The notes under the pieces were generated by a model, which was given only the letters and a program-made list of their open reading frames with translations, had not been told where the DNA came from and made no database searches. A stretch of DNA of 64,000 nucleotides from Campylorhamphus procurvoides (lineage: Eukaryota > Chordata > Aves > Passeriformes > Dendrocolaptidae), in the NCBI GenBank assembly GCA_013396655.1, contig WBMV01001910.1, positions 186,001 to 250,000 on the forward strand. Reading direction: 5' to 3'. Positions 52,125 through 64,000 of this stretch are shown here, one piece after another. The position numbers and the translations under genes are program-made. Position 1 is the first letter of the stretch, and every line of letters starts with the position of its first letter.

Positions 52125-52243
52125 CTCCACGATTTCAGTGCTTGAATACCGCGTCAAAACGTGCTCTGCTGGATGCACCACTGAGACTTGGATAAACGTA
52201 CTCAGCTTCCGATCACGGGTAGCAGCCACTAGATCCTTGCATG
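52125..52243 (-). CDS. INPP4B: INPP4B coding exon A (first strand of the C2 domain)
   Basis: This 119-nt exon starts with two bases that complete an Ala codon, followed by 39 full codons. It begins [13 protein letters not shown] and ends [10 protein letters not shown]. The acceptor is a pyrimidine-rich CTGTCTCCAG and the donor is GTGAG, read on the minus strand. In human INPP4B, from memory, the matching text is LACKDLVAPVRDRKL... and ...[13 protein letters not shown], so this is the N-terminal part of the C2 domain, which binds phospholipid and helps bring the enzyme to membranes. The exon ends in phase 0 and joins directly to exon B across an intron of about 1.9 kb. The previous exon, which would supply the acidic N-terminus and the G of the split Ala codon, was not found up to 64000. 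The identity is secure; the splice sites are inferred from phase and consensus. Confidence 0.95.
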
Positions 52244-55200
52244 CTGGAGACAGCACAAAATAAAAACAAAATGCTCAAAAGCAAACTCTGGGAAAATGCT
52301 GTCACAGGCACAGGACAAAGCAGACCATGCTCCGGCTCCAGAGTAAATCTCCGGAGACGAGTCGATTTAACAGAGGAAGTCCCTTGGAAGTAACTTACAG
52401 AAATAGGAAGTCACATGCTGCCCAAGTGAGCTGAGATCTCGTTTCCACTAAAAATACTTGCAGCTTCTGCAAAGCTCCCTGCCAGAGGCTCAGCGGCTCC
52501 AGCCTCGCAATGTGCGTGCGCACTTCCACACGCTGCAAGAGTGGTTCATTTTACAGCAGCACCTATTTCATTTGCCCACAAAATCTCTCTCAGCAGCCTA
52601 ACTTGCTCCTCTCTTCTCTGACAGTCACATGACCGTTTTAAACACATTCTAAACCAGCTAATTGCTATCAGTGATTGGGTTAGTTTATATAGTCTGTTAC
52701 TACGGGATGAGCTTCTTAGCAGAACTTGTTATTGGGTATAAATCTACACACCTAAAAGCAGAGAGCAAATTAACCAATTCTTTTGTCAGTGACTGGCATG
52801 TAAATGAGAACAATTTTATTCTGCCTATATAGCATCATTATTAAAACTCATTCTACCTAATAGAGAAATTCAGTTCTCGTTTAATAATTCATTTCTTTCC
52901 TGGGCTCAGAGTCATGCAGGTGACTGAGTTCATTATTTTAGACTCACACACCTCGTGCCTTCTAACTGCAAGGATGAAAGCACCAAAGAAAAAGGAAAAG
53001 GAAAGAAAGAAATGCACCATTGGTTGCTCTGCAGAAGGGACATGGATTAAGGAACATGCAAGAGTGAACACTGTGGTGGGGTCTACCCAGAGCTTTCCGC
53101 AGTGCAACAAACTACACTGGGACCTTCAAAGCCTGAGGGAAGCAAAGAACAGCCTGTGGTTTCAGAGAGGCTAATTGTCAAGAAAGAGCTGAGGATATTT
53201 TCTAGGAGTCACTGCCAACCAGGGGCTTCGTCAAGTGTGGCTGGCCTTTAACATTTTAAAAGGTGAGTCAGATTATCCTCCCAGCAAGCAAACTTGGTGT
53301 GATGAGAAGCCAAGCTAGAAAAGCTCTGGTACATACAAAAGGCCAACTCAGCTTGGTTTATACCTTTTTCTCCTTTGGGCTTGGACCTGCTGCTTGAGTA
53401 AATAAAAGGAAAACTGGCTAAAGGTTTACCATTTTTTATAAAGGGACAAAGGAAAGTTAAAAGGGACCAGGAAACAATTAAACCTCACCTTCAGAGAATA
53501 ATTTGAAGTTTTTGCTTTAGTCCAAATTGCCAGCAAAATCTCTTGGTGCATAGCATCAACCTGACCCCATCATAACTGGGTGGAAAATGTGGGATAAGCA
53601 TAAAAGTTTGTGCATGATGAAGTCTTTATGAAACAGCTGATGCCAGACTCAAAAAGCAAGTTGCCTTCCTTCAATTCCTTCCTACTAAGACTCACCACAT
53701 TTTTAAAATGACTTAATATTAGTACTACTTGATGTGTCCTGAAGAATTATATATGAGTTGATTTACTGAAAGGCAGTTACCGAAGCACAAAAGGTTGGGC
53801 AGACATCCACCTATTTGAACTATGTCCTCTCTAAAAGGTGATCACAGATGCAATACCAAATCACTGACGTTTCCAAAGACAGACATTTCCCTCCACAAAC
53901 CCTGATATCACACCACCACCCAATCCTTAAATGTTGCACTCTCTAGTTGTGTTTTTAGAAGCTAGAACAGTAAAGTGCAGATTCAGGGGAATGGCAAGAG
54001 AGCTCATGTTAACAGTCAGAAGCTGGAACACAGAGATACAGTCAAATCTTTCACACCCACCATGAAGGAAGGTTAGCCAGCTCACAATTCAAGGGAATAT
54101 ACAGAAAAGGAAAAACAGAGATATAGAAACTTAGGAAAAACAAAATTAGATCCCTCCCAGTGACTCTGGCAGGAGCTCTACAGCTGAACTCTTGTAAAAT
54201 ACCAGTGCGTGATGAATGGAGGTTAAACCCCTACAAATAAGTAAGATTTAGTGGGGTGTCTCAAATACATTATCTAGATGTGACTAAATCTTTTAGCTGC
54301 CTCAAGCATAGGCTTTTATCCTATTGAGAAACCTTTAACAATAGGAAGAAGATTTGCACTAAGTGGTCACCACCTTGGGGATATCTGAGCATAGGAGACA
54401 ATTCATTTTTGTGACAGTAAGGCAATCCAGTCATTAGATCATTCTTCCTGTAAAAAGGCGGCTTCACAGCACGATCCTGAATTTCATTGGATAGAGCTGA
54501 CAAGAAGATAACTCATCTGCATATCTCCAGTGGGGAAGATCAGCACAAAGAATCAGAACTCTTTGGGAGACCCCAGTGCAGAAGGATAAATGAAATTAAA
54601 TGAAACCTGCATCTACTTTGATGATAGCATTATTTATCTCTATTGTGACATTGGGCTCCTGCTGTTCATAACTACCCTGTCAGTCAGAGCGAGGATATTC
54701 AATAAGGTCACTCCTGGTACAGAACTGAAGATTTGGTGTGACACAGAATCTGTCAGTTTGAGCCACAGTGCATCACTTCCCTTAAAAACAGCCCAAGCAA
54801 AATGTTTAATAAAACACAGGGACTACTTTTAAGCTGATGTCAAAGAATAGAAGCTTGTTACATCCTGTTCACAGCCTGGCAAGTTCCACAGCCCCGTGCT
54901 GCATTATTGCCCTTCAAACTATTTATCAGCAGTATCTCTGAAAACCTTAGGTCTTCTCAAAGAAACAGTCAACACTATTTGGACACTGTGAAACACTGTA
55001 CAGCTGTGAAGGCACAAGACCAGTATATATGTTACACATTTAAACACATCTGCTAGGTGTTATTGGCATTGCACTCAAAAAGAAACTGAGGAAAATACAA
55101 ACATGAAAGGCACACTAAGGCTGTTTCCTGAACTGCGACAGAAGGGAACAACGTCAACACATTTTCCATCCTCACCTACACCCAAACACACCACATACAC

Positions 55201-56205
55201 ATTGCTTTTCAATACTTCACTATGCTCGAATTAATTCTGGAAAACCTCATCAACAAAACTCAGGGAAACGAGGTGACAGCTTGTACTTACATGCCAAAAG
55301 TATATGAATCTACTCGTTGTGACTGTTGACTCAGTGTGTAAAAGCCTGAGTCATCCATTCCCCTGGTGATCCCACCTCTGCTAAGCCTATCAGCGTACAA
55401 CGAATGTTTAAGGAAGAACTGCATTAGGAATAATTTATGCTTTAATATCAACAAAGAGAAAAGTTAAGATAGCAGGAAGAAACAAATCCTCTACGTATTA
55501 CGTAAAGAAAAAGGAGGCAAGAAAGACAGCAAAGTAGTCACTGTGTGCAGAGCAATAGGCAAGGCTTCAAGGAAAAAGAACTGCTCTAGAATATATTCAC
55601 AAATACTTATGTATTTTGAAAAATCCTATGGTCTACATATGAAACTGTCTCACCATTTAAAATGCCTGAAAACTGACAAGATTTAATCAATGTTATCCTT
55701 CCACACTTATTCCCAAAATGAGAAAAGCAATCAGAAGAATATTGTTCTTTCATTTCCATTACTGTTGTCATTCTACTATTAAAGCCATAACAGTATTCCT
55801 AAATGAGTCACAGTAAACAAGTGCTCCTGCCCCATCAGTGACGCCTGTGCACTGCCCTGTGCACTCCAGCAGCTCTCTGAAGCACACAGACCGTGTGTGC
55901 TGCAAACACAAACCTCTCCAGTGCAGGTTGGACTCCCAAGTCCTGCCACAGTCAGCGCTGCACTGACAGGATGGCTGTGCCCTCCATCCTCCTGCGTGCG
56001 TGTGTGCTCACGTAAACACAACAGAGGGGAAACCTGCTCAGTGTTTCCTTAACACTGGGCTATGTAAACAGAGTAGAATCTTGTTTGCTGTTCCAGTGAC
56101 TGATTCATGGGATCTGGGAGGATTTTTTGAAAACGCTACCTATAGATCAGAACAGAGAGAAAAACTAACATTCCAGTGACTGTGTGACAATAAAAAAGGG
56201 GGGCA

Positions 56206-56230
56206 ACAAACAAAACAAACAAAACAAAAC
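56206..56230. repeat. Short (AAAC/AAAAC)n repeat
   Basis: This is a tract of alternating AAAC and AAAAC units of about 25 bp. No adjoining mobile element is visible. Confidence 0.6.
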
Positions 56231-56830
56231 TCCAAAACAGAAATAGCCTGGGAATTCATCATCTCCCTTCTGTGAAGCTATAACAATTCTGACCAGGCCC
56301 TCAGCACTCTGCTCCAAGCACTGTGCCCACCGGAGCCAAAAGAAATGAATACGGCAGAAAAACAGGGAGATGCAGCTTCTCCCAGAACTGAAGAACAACA
56401 AATGGCACGGGCAGAGGGAACGAAGGACATCCTCAGCTCAGAGTTCACAGGGTTATCTGGGAAGGAAGCCAAGGACTAGCCCAAAAGTTGGGAAATGGCA
56501 CTGGAAGCGCATTGTTTATTTCTGTTCGTGGGAAAAATTACAGCACATTGGTGAATGTCTTCTCATACTCTGGACTCACACAACGTGTGTATTAACCTAC
56601 ATGACAATTTGCAAAGCAGCTCTTTCTCTAACCAGTGATAGAAACACCATTTCCCACAGCTTCATTCCTTCCCATTTTCCAAACCCAAACAGATTGTAAG
56701 GGGCTGGCAAAGGACAGGAATTAAACATCATAGCCCTGTTGTCTCCAGGGCATGCTATTTTGTATGCTGTCAAAACAGAACAGAAAATTAGTATCTGAAG
56801 ACAAGGGGCATGGGAAAAGCCTGTGTGTCT

Positions 56831-56848
56831 CACACACACATATATATG
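56831..56848. repeat. Short (CA)n(TA)n dinucleotide tract
   Basis: Five CA units are followed by a TATATATG stretch. This is a small compound microsatellite in the region upstream of exon A. Confidence 0.7.
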
Positions 56849-59800
56849 TAAACATAATGTTCGAAACTTTTTTCATTTCACTAACAATGCAACAGTGTTT
56901 TTATCCCAAAGCAACTTAGTTTATAAATAATAATGTACAGTCTATCTTGATACACTAATTAAGTGGGGTGCAGCTATTCCTTAGTGGGCAAAAGAACACA
57001 TTAAATAAGAGAACACCACATTCAGACCTGTGATATATGCAAAATACTAAACAGTACACAGTTTGCTTTCCTCCACCCTGGTGGGTGTTGGGGAGGGTAG
57101 GGAGGCATAAGAGAAGAAAGCGCACAGAAGAAAAAGCTGCTTCTGCCAAACACACAATACTAGAAAAGAACACCTTCAGTCAGGCACACAGTCAGGAATA
57201 ATCCAACTTCAGCACATACAGGAGAGCTTTGGCCATACTTTTGAATTAGCAGTGTAAATGCAACTGAGAGAGGGATGAGAATTGAACAGTGGTTATTCTC
57301 TGTGTGGTAAAAGGTGCCTGAAAGCAAACAAGCCAAAGGTTTGAGGACTGGTATGAGCACAGAATGGTGTTAATGAGCATGCCTGCTAGGGCTCCATAAC
57401 AAGTGTTATTAATTGGTTTATCTTAAATACTACTGATCGGCTGTCCCATTCATGTGCCAGCAGGAATGCTTCAGTTTGCTGATGGGTACAGTCCCTGTAC
57501 CCAGGGACCAAAAGAACAGAGAAGTTGCTCCCACAGCAACTTGCAAGGTGGACTCTGAGAAAAAATTCGCTACAGAATGCTAAATATCAAAGGGTGCAGC
57601 CACAAGAATTATTATATCCATGTTATTACAAAATGAGGGCACAGTTACATAGTCATGCAACAGGTATGCATTAGGAGGGGCACCCATTAATTGTAGTGAC
57701 CAAAATAGATGCTCAGATTCAGGTAGTCTAAAAAGAAACTCTGTGGAACAGAAGACTACATTTGAAACACGTACACAAATAAGCAAAGATCCAGTGATTT
57801 TTACCCAAGATAAGGTTTTATATCACCGTCATCTCTGGGGATGAATATATCTCTTCTCTGGAATGTACAGCTGGTTGCTAAAGTAACCTAGTTATATTTT
57901 CAAGGAAATGCACATACATAAAACTATTAGTATCCTTCAGGGATGGCTGAAGGATGGTAATTAACAGCAGGAAGAAAATTTAGACTAACAGTCCAAGGAG
58001 AAAGAGATGACAAGGAAGTCCTACCAAATGAAGTACACAAAAAGATATCTATATAACATCCCTACAAATACAGGTTTGGGGGGTGCAAGAAACCTACAAA
58101 CACCACAAATATTAGTAATACTAACTGTAAATAATATATCAATATACTGCCCCCCCAAAAAAAAAATCAATCATTACCCACTTAATTTGCAGCTAAAAGA
58201 ACATGATTATTTATGAGTCGCTGAAATAAGACACACATGAGTGCTGCTGGGGGGAAATGCTGTATGCTGATGGAGGGTAGGGATAAGTGATCATGCCCAA
58301 GAGTTGAGATGCCAGCTGCACTCATCATCCTGTGTGCAGATGCGGGGATAAATCTGGTTAGAATTACCACCGTGAAAATCAGAAGTGATCTATTTCTGAG
58401 TAAGCTCTGCCGCTCTGGGTTTTGCAGCACTAAAGAAATTTTATGCCTTTTGTGTTTTCCTGAAAGCCCTACATGGCAGTAGAGCATAACTTTGACTTCC
58501 AGCACCTTCGTGCTCTACACTTCAGCTGCACAACAGCAGTGAGGTCATGGAAGAGAATGTCTAGCTTTGCTTGGGAAAGCTGGTTCCTTAACTAATGAAA
58601 CAAATAGCGCTTCATCCATATTTTTCAACTTTAATATTTGAAAATGTATCTGAGAACATGTGTGTCTCTGTGCACCTTTTCCAAGTAGTTAAGAAAATAT
58701 AATTTTTCCAAAAAAGGCTGCATTTCCTTACTGAGCACACTGTGCCTCTCACAGCACAGAAAACCTTTCTCAGAGATGCTACAGTAGTCCAGTGATAGCA
58801 AAGCACAGCTCCTGCTGTTGGCTTTACATCCTTTTACCTTCTGTTCAAAACTATTCTGCTCATGGCATCACCTCTTAACGATATTTATGCTCTGACCTTC
58901 AGTTTTCTGATGAGACAAATGAGGAAATAAGAAGCAAAAAAGAAAGCCTGAAGCCTTACAAAATCTTGCTATACATTATGCCCTCCTAAATATATTCATA
59001 TCAAAATCGATTTTGATACTGCTATTGCAAGGGTGTAATTTATTTTGGTATTGTTGGTATTTTAGAATACCACAAAGGGGTCTAAGTCTCCTGGAAACAG
59101 AGCTAAATACCAACTCCCCCTTCACCTTTTCCCAATATTGCCATACCAAGTATCTAATGAAGAAAGAAACTCGCCGTAATTTCATTCAGATTTCTCACTA
59201 TCCCAAAAATAGAACATTTACAAGTTAAAGTACCAGCTGATGAATCAAAAGATCAGCAAATGGTAAACAGATTTCCATTTTTCTTTGAACTATGACCTTC
59301 TTTATACTATAAGCTCCAAGAAAACAACTAGAACCTGAAACAATTTCATTCAGATTTTACAAATAAAATACATTCTGCTGGTTCCTAACATTCCCCATCT
59401 CTTCAGAAATATAATAAATGTAAAAAAATACATCAACAAAAGCGTAAGAAGATGAAAAGGAACAAAACTGCCAAGTCTCAAAGTTTTCAGTCTGCCACAT
59501 CTGTTTTTATTACAGCATACATTGCTTCCTTTGACATGAGCATTTATGCACTGTTATAGCAGTTGTCAAGTGAAGCAATGTGTGGTTTTGATCCTCGGTG
59601 CGCAGCATTACTTTACAACACTGTAGAGACAGACTTTTTCTCTAATATGTAAAGAAAGTTCATCTGTTGCTTAGCCTTACTCCAAATCCATGTCATCACA
59701 TGCATCTTCACAAGACACTTTCAGGCTTGGCAAGGAAAGGAGCTCCCCTTGCAAAATAAAGGAAGGCAGTCAGGCAACACAGTCCAGCAACTGCAGCACA

Positions 59801-62800
59801 CAGCAAGCTCCAGAAAGAGCTCTAAACAACCTGAAATCTTTTAGGGTGACTGCTCAGTGTGGAAGAGCTGCTTTGGGGAGCTGTGAGCCACTCTGGCTCC
59901 CGGGCAGAAGTCCAGACCTCAGCAGGGAGTGATCCACCCTGTTTCACTGGCCTGGACTTCAGGGTCCCTCAGCTGTTACCACCCAAAGCTAGCTGATATT
60001 AACACTAACCTGAGTACACCTAAAGAATACTGCTGTTTTAGAGGCTGCAATAAAGATTTCATGTAAATTTCTCTGGAGATAGCTCTGTAATTAATTAAAA
60101 GTTAATTGACTCTGCAGCCATAGCCCTGTTGCCCGTGAGACTCTGCTAGTGAATAAAACTATTAATTTCTTCTTTAAGTAAAAATTTTACATAGTAAAGG
60201 TAATCACCTTAAGATGCCAGGACAAGATGCAGTAGGGAACTACATTAACAAGAGTAACTCATAAAAGGAAAGACAGAAAATAGTTCTATTTGCAAGCAGA
60301 GCCTATTGCTGGACTGTCTAAGTGAACAGCCTGAAGATCCATTCACCTGAGAAGAGTTATGTTCCTACACTTACATGTGCCAAGGATGGAGACTCCAGTG
60401 AAGCATAAGAAAGGGATATGATTTGAACCTCACAAAGACACAAAAAAAAAACCCCAAAAATAAAATAATAATCCCTCCCCACCAAAACCACCTCTGCAAC
60501 ATGCCCAAGGGAGCACGGCAGGAAGGTGTGAGCCCTGTGCTACTCTCCATGTATAGTGCTCAAAAGATGAAGAAGATGGCCTTTAAAAAGAGTAGGGGTA
60601 GGGCATGATTGGTCTGTATGATTGTACATATTTTTGTAAATGTTTTTAACACCCCTCACTCTGCTGGGATCCTAAATGACAGCCTGGTTCATGACTGGTT
60701 CTTGTGGCATAGGTGCCTGTCAAATGTTGAAAATAACTAGCGAGGTTCTGCCTAAAAAGAGAGTCCTCTACAGAAAATAGAATGCAAAGAACTCACTAAT
60801 CCCTCCAATATGCCAGAGGTCACCTTTTAGCAAAACAAAACCCACGCTCTTTGACATGTCTCAAAGGAAACCAGAGTAAAATGTACTTCAAAGTCAAGGC
60901 AAAGAAGAGCAAGACACACTTTAAATCAAAGGAGAAAATAGATTTTTGCAATCCAGAACAATCACTTTTAGCCCTGTAATGATTAAATTTCTTAGTCAGG
61001 AAATGCATGATAAATGCTAAATAGTCTGCATGCAAGCTGTAGTTAAAAGGAGAAGATGTTGTAACATAAGTAAGACTTGTCTGAAAAGGTGGCGATTCTG
61101 GATTAATACCTAAATTAGAGATCCAAAGGAGAGACAATGCTTTACTCCTCAGAGGATTTTGGAACAGTCATTCTGAAAAATAAATTATTTTCACAGCATG
61201 GGACCTGCATGAGATAGCAAAGTATAACCCCATTACAAGGAATTTAAAAGCACACATATTTGTATTTTTTCACATAAATGAAATAGCCCAGAAATAATAA
61301 AAGCTCCCAGATCAAGGGTTGTGTCAGGGGACAAACTCCAAGGAATCCATGTCCCATGAGAATTCTGCATTTGTTTACTTCACATATTCAGAAGAAATAA
61401 CCTTTACTCCAAAAATTCTCAAAAAATCTATCTCAGCCATGAGAAAAGTACAGGGTGAAAAATACCATACTGACTGTAGCTGTTGTGACCACTCATATGC
61501 TATTTGAAAGTACCATTTTTAAAGCACTATATACATTTGTATTTTCAATTTCTTCAAAATCAACACCAAGCTCATCTCTTCAAAAACACTGGCTCATAAT
61601 TATTACTCTAAATTTCTAAGACACAGATTTACAAAAGGCTTCCAGTTTGTATTTTGAGGCACATCTAAAAGGGAAGACATTAATGATTTCTACAGAGTAG
61701 CAGAGCCCAAGCCAGCAAATTTGATCCTTATACTATAAATACACTCTCATTTCTAGCAGAAGTTGACTTCTTCCCAGAGAAATAAATTTTTAATTATTTC
61801 CATGTCTTTGTATAAAGAAATATTAGTTAAGGATTAAAAGGGAAAAAAAAAATCCTTTATTTGTCTCTGTGGAAAAGACCCCCTGGCAGCTTTGAGATTT
61901 AAATGCAGAATGAGCCAGGTACTGCTGTTCTTCATCTCAATGGGAGCGTGTTCTGATCTCCAAGTTGAGAAGAGTGCCACCCCAGTTCAGATTTTAAAGC
62001 AGTCCATTTACAGTCCTACAGTCAACCACACTCAGCTTTGCACATGGGGAGATTTCTGGTCTTCAAGGAACACTAAGACCAAATTGTTCTTAACTCATCA
62101 TAATCAAATTCTGCACTCTTTCAATGCCTCAGAAATCAAAAAAAGCAATGGGATTTCAGATGAAAGCTTTTAACTTGTTTTGAACAAGATTGAACTAAAT
62201 ATAAAAAATGCCTATTTCTTACATTTCAGTTTCATATTCCACATAACAGGCAAAAAACCATACTAAATCCATAGTGGATCACAGCAATTAAAGTGTCCAT
62301 AACTGGACTGGAAACTTTATTAACCAGAGGAAGCAGGGATAAAACAATCTTAAGCATTTTGTTGGTTTTCTGTCAAGCCCTTCCAAACAGCTCAGGTCAG
62401 CCTGCTGGTCATGCTGCATGTAGTGCTGTGTGGGATTCTGTGTGCTGCATTTAGGAGCATCCCTGTTTTCTCAGGGCCTCCAGGGGAACGTCATCTTTAA
62501 GTCAAAACTCACCGCAGGACATGCATTTCAAAATTCCCCAAAATAAGCACATCTATAGCTAATGTGTTCAAAAGGGGAGGATGACTTGAGTCTTCTATTA
62601 ATTAGATGTTTTTCTGTTTATGTAACTTCTGTTTCCACGTATAAGGATTAAAAACAAGTCCATTGGGAAATGTTTTATAACATGAAAGTATTACTGCAAT
62701 TATTTCTACAGGCATATTCAGAGATGTATTTAACAACTGCCATTTGAAAGACAAATGCTCAGTTAATGCACTGCAGTGCTATTAGAGTCTAAAAAGTCAG

Positions 62801-64000
62801 GAGCTATCATGCTTTGAATTATTAAAAATGTTTTCAGTTTTATTGGCCTAACAACACAGAGTTGCTTCATGTCTGTTTAGTCATCCCCATTCTGCACAAC
62901 AAGAAGCATGAACTACGTGATCCCTGCCTCCTGCTTTTCGTCTTCCAAATACTCTCTCTTTCAGAATTATAAGGTGACTTGATCTTCAAGGAGAAAGACA
63001 CATAAGGAAAGAGATGAGAGAAATTCTCCAGGCAATTCTTCCTGAAGTGTTTTACAGTCTGGGCTAAAGGTTAGAAAAGACCAACTGCAAAAAAGTGACA
63101 GCAAAAAGTCGAGCGTAAACTCTCAACAAGACAGAGTTATCCACGAGTGGATTTTAAAGAGAAAACTCTATGCCTCCACACACCTGCTACCTCGCTTTGG
63201 AGGTGTTTAAAGTCTCCAGGTATTTAACCTTTGTAGTGTAAGAGGTCCCTGCATACCTGCACGTTGGCTCCTGGGCACGTCCCGACTGTCTCAGCCCTGC
63301 CAGTGCTGAGCAGCTCCAAGCCAAGCCCTGGCCCTGTCAGGATTTGACAAGCACACACCTCTTGACAGTCTGAGGCTGGCAGGGCACAGCTGCTGCTGCT
63401 GCTTCACATTCTGCACGAACATCACCCTGGATTTCCTTCCCAACACACCCCCTGGCATGGCTGGAGGAGAGATGGTGCCAGAGCCCCTTAATTCCAGAGA
63501 GTACTGGGCCAGAAAGAGGTCAAGCACGGGGCAGATGCACAGGTTTAGCATCCTGCCCACCTCGGACACAGCAGCTGCAAAGCACAAAAAGCTGCAAGTG
63601 ATCACACGAGAGAGAGCAAGACTTGAGGGTCTGCCTTTACCCACTCAAAGCCGTCCCACCTTGATTAGAAAATAAGGAAGATTTTTCTGGCAGCAGGTGC
63701 AGAAGGGAAAAAAGATAATTTGAAAGGCAATTTCTGTATTTTACATACATTATTTTACATTCAAATGCCACTAAAGTCAGGTCACTGTCCATTGTCACTC
63801 CAGGAGTCGGGTCCACCCTACAGGGAAAAGGACACAAATCATTAAACACTCATCCTCAGCTTATTTTATCTTTGACCCAAAGCCTTTTATTTGTGGAGAA
63901 AGGGTAAGAGTTTCAAGTCAGGGTAAAAGTCCATCTCATTTTTATTCCTGGCCAACACCTCTGCTGCAAACAGACATTTAGTAATCCTTCTACTTGCATT

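Larger units (their letters stand above)
5386..52243 (-). other. INPP4B: INPP4B gene, partial: four C2-domain exons and their introns
   Basis: This is the part of INPP4B, inositol polyphosphate 4-phosphatase type II, that can be seen directly. The enzyme removes the 4-phosphate from PtdIns(3,4)P2 in the cytoplasm and on endomembranes, which dampens PI3K/Akt signalling. Four exons on the minus strand, of 119, 117, 51 and 80 nt, join in phases 0, 0 and 0 and leave two bases for the next codon. All have AG acceptors and GT donors. Their translation follows the INPP4B C2 domain as I recall it from the human protein, at about residues 46-168. It fits INPP4B better than the paralogue INPP4A, which lacks the exon C segment and differs at many positions. 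The start codon, the promoter and the phosphatase domain are not in the window. The assignment rests on recalled sequence rather than a database search, but the four-exon agreement is strong. Confidence 0.95.
52244..64000 (-). other. INPP4B: INPP4B intron or 5' region upstream of exon A
   Basis: No exon that could supply the residues before exon A was found. The region is mostly AT-rich, with somewhat GC-richer stretches at about 55830-56000 and 63240-63660. There are small simple repeats (56206-56230 and 56831-56848) but no recognisable transposon. Because exon A begins in the middle of a codon, an upstream coding exon must exist, so at least the low-coordinate part is intron. That all of it is intron is inference. 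Confidence 0.7.

Noticed and set aside
63240..63660. GC-richer stretch with a 117-codon minus frame, considered as an upstream INPP4B exon or promoter
   Set aside because: The translation does not resemble the INPP4B N-terminus and does not supply the residues needed before exon A; CpG density is too low for a clear CpG island.
1..64000. Bacterial-type systems (operons, CRISPR, phage, toxin-antitoxin) or an endogenous retrovirus
   Set aside because: The sequence is vertebrate intronic DNA; no gag/pol/env-like frames or paired LTRs were seen, and no spaced direct-repeat array is present.

Overview
The window looks like avian nuclear DNA, most likely from a passerine songbird. The evidence is several CR1 LINE fragments with typical bird 3' ends, one tRNA-Ile-headed SINE with a CR1-like tail (the TguSINE1 type known from zebra finch), mostly AT-rich non-coding DNA, and vertebrate-style short exons with GT/AG splice sites. 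Two single N bases and one run of 174 Ns show that it is a draft assembly.

The only protein-coding gene I can support is INPP4B (inositol polyphosphate 4-phosphatase type II) on the minus strand. Four consecutive coding exons are present, in transcription order: exon A 52125-52243, exon B 50133-50249, exon C 8817-8867 and exon D 5386-5465. Their reading phases fit together exactly. They encode about 122 residues of the N-terminal, lipid-binding C2 domain. The exon before A and the exon after D were not found and presumably lie beyond 64000 and below 1, so the whole window is probably inside the gene. The phosphatase domain with its CX5R active site is not here.

Region by region: 1-5385 is intron downstream of exon D, with a CR1 scrap beside the exon. 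5466-8816 is a 3.35 kb intron. 8868-50132 is a 41.3 kb intron holding most of the transposon-derived DNA: CR1 ends near 11.3 and 20.8 kb, a CR1 with a nested SINE and a suspicious 259-bp tandem copy at 30.3-31.4 kb, an assembly gap at 39.8 kb, a plus-strand CR1 endonuclease fragment at 41.5-42.7 kb, and a minus-strand CR1 with reverse-transcriptase remains at 45.9-47.0 kb. 50250-52124 is a 1.9 kb intron. 52244-64000 is intron upstream of exon A, in which I recognised nothing.

I found no operons, CRISPR arrays, viral genomes or new multi-gene system. The many short open frames elsewhere are what AT-rich intron sequence gives by chance. The most useful observations are the frame-neutral 51-nt INPP4B exon, the probable false duplication, and the SINE and LINE copies that share one 3' tail within the same intron.
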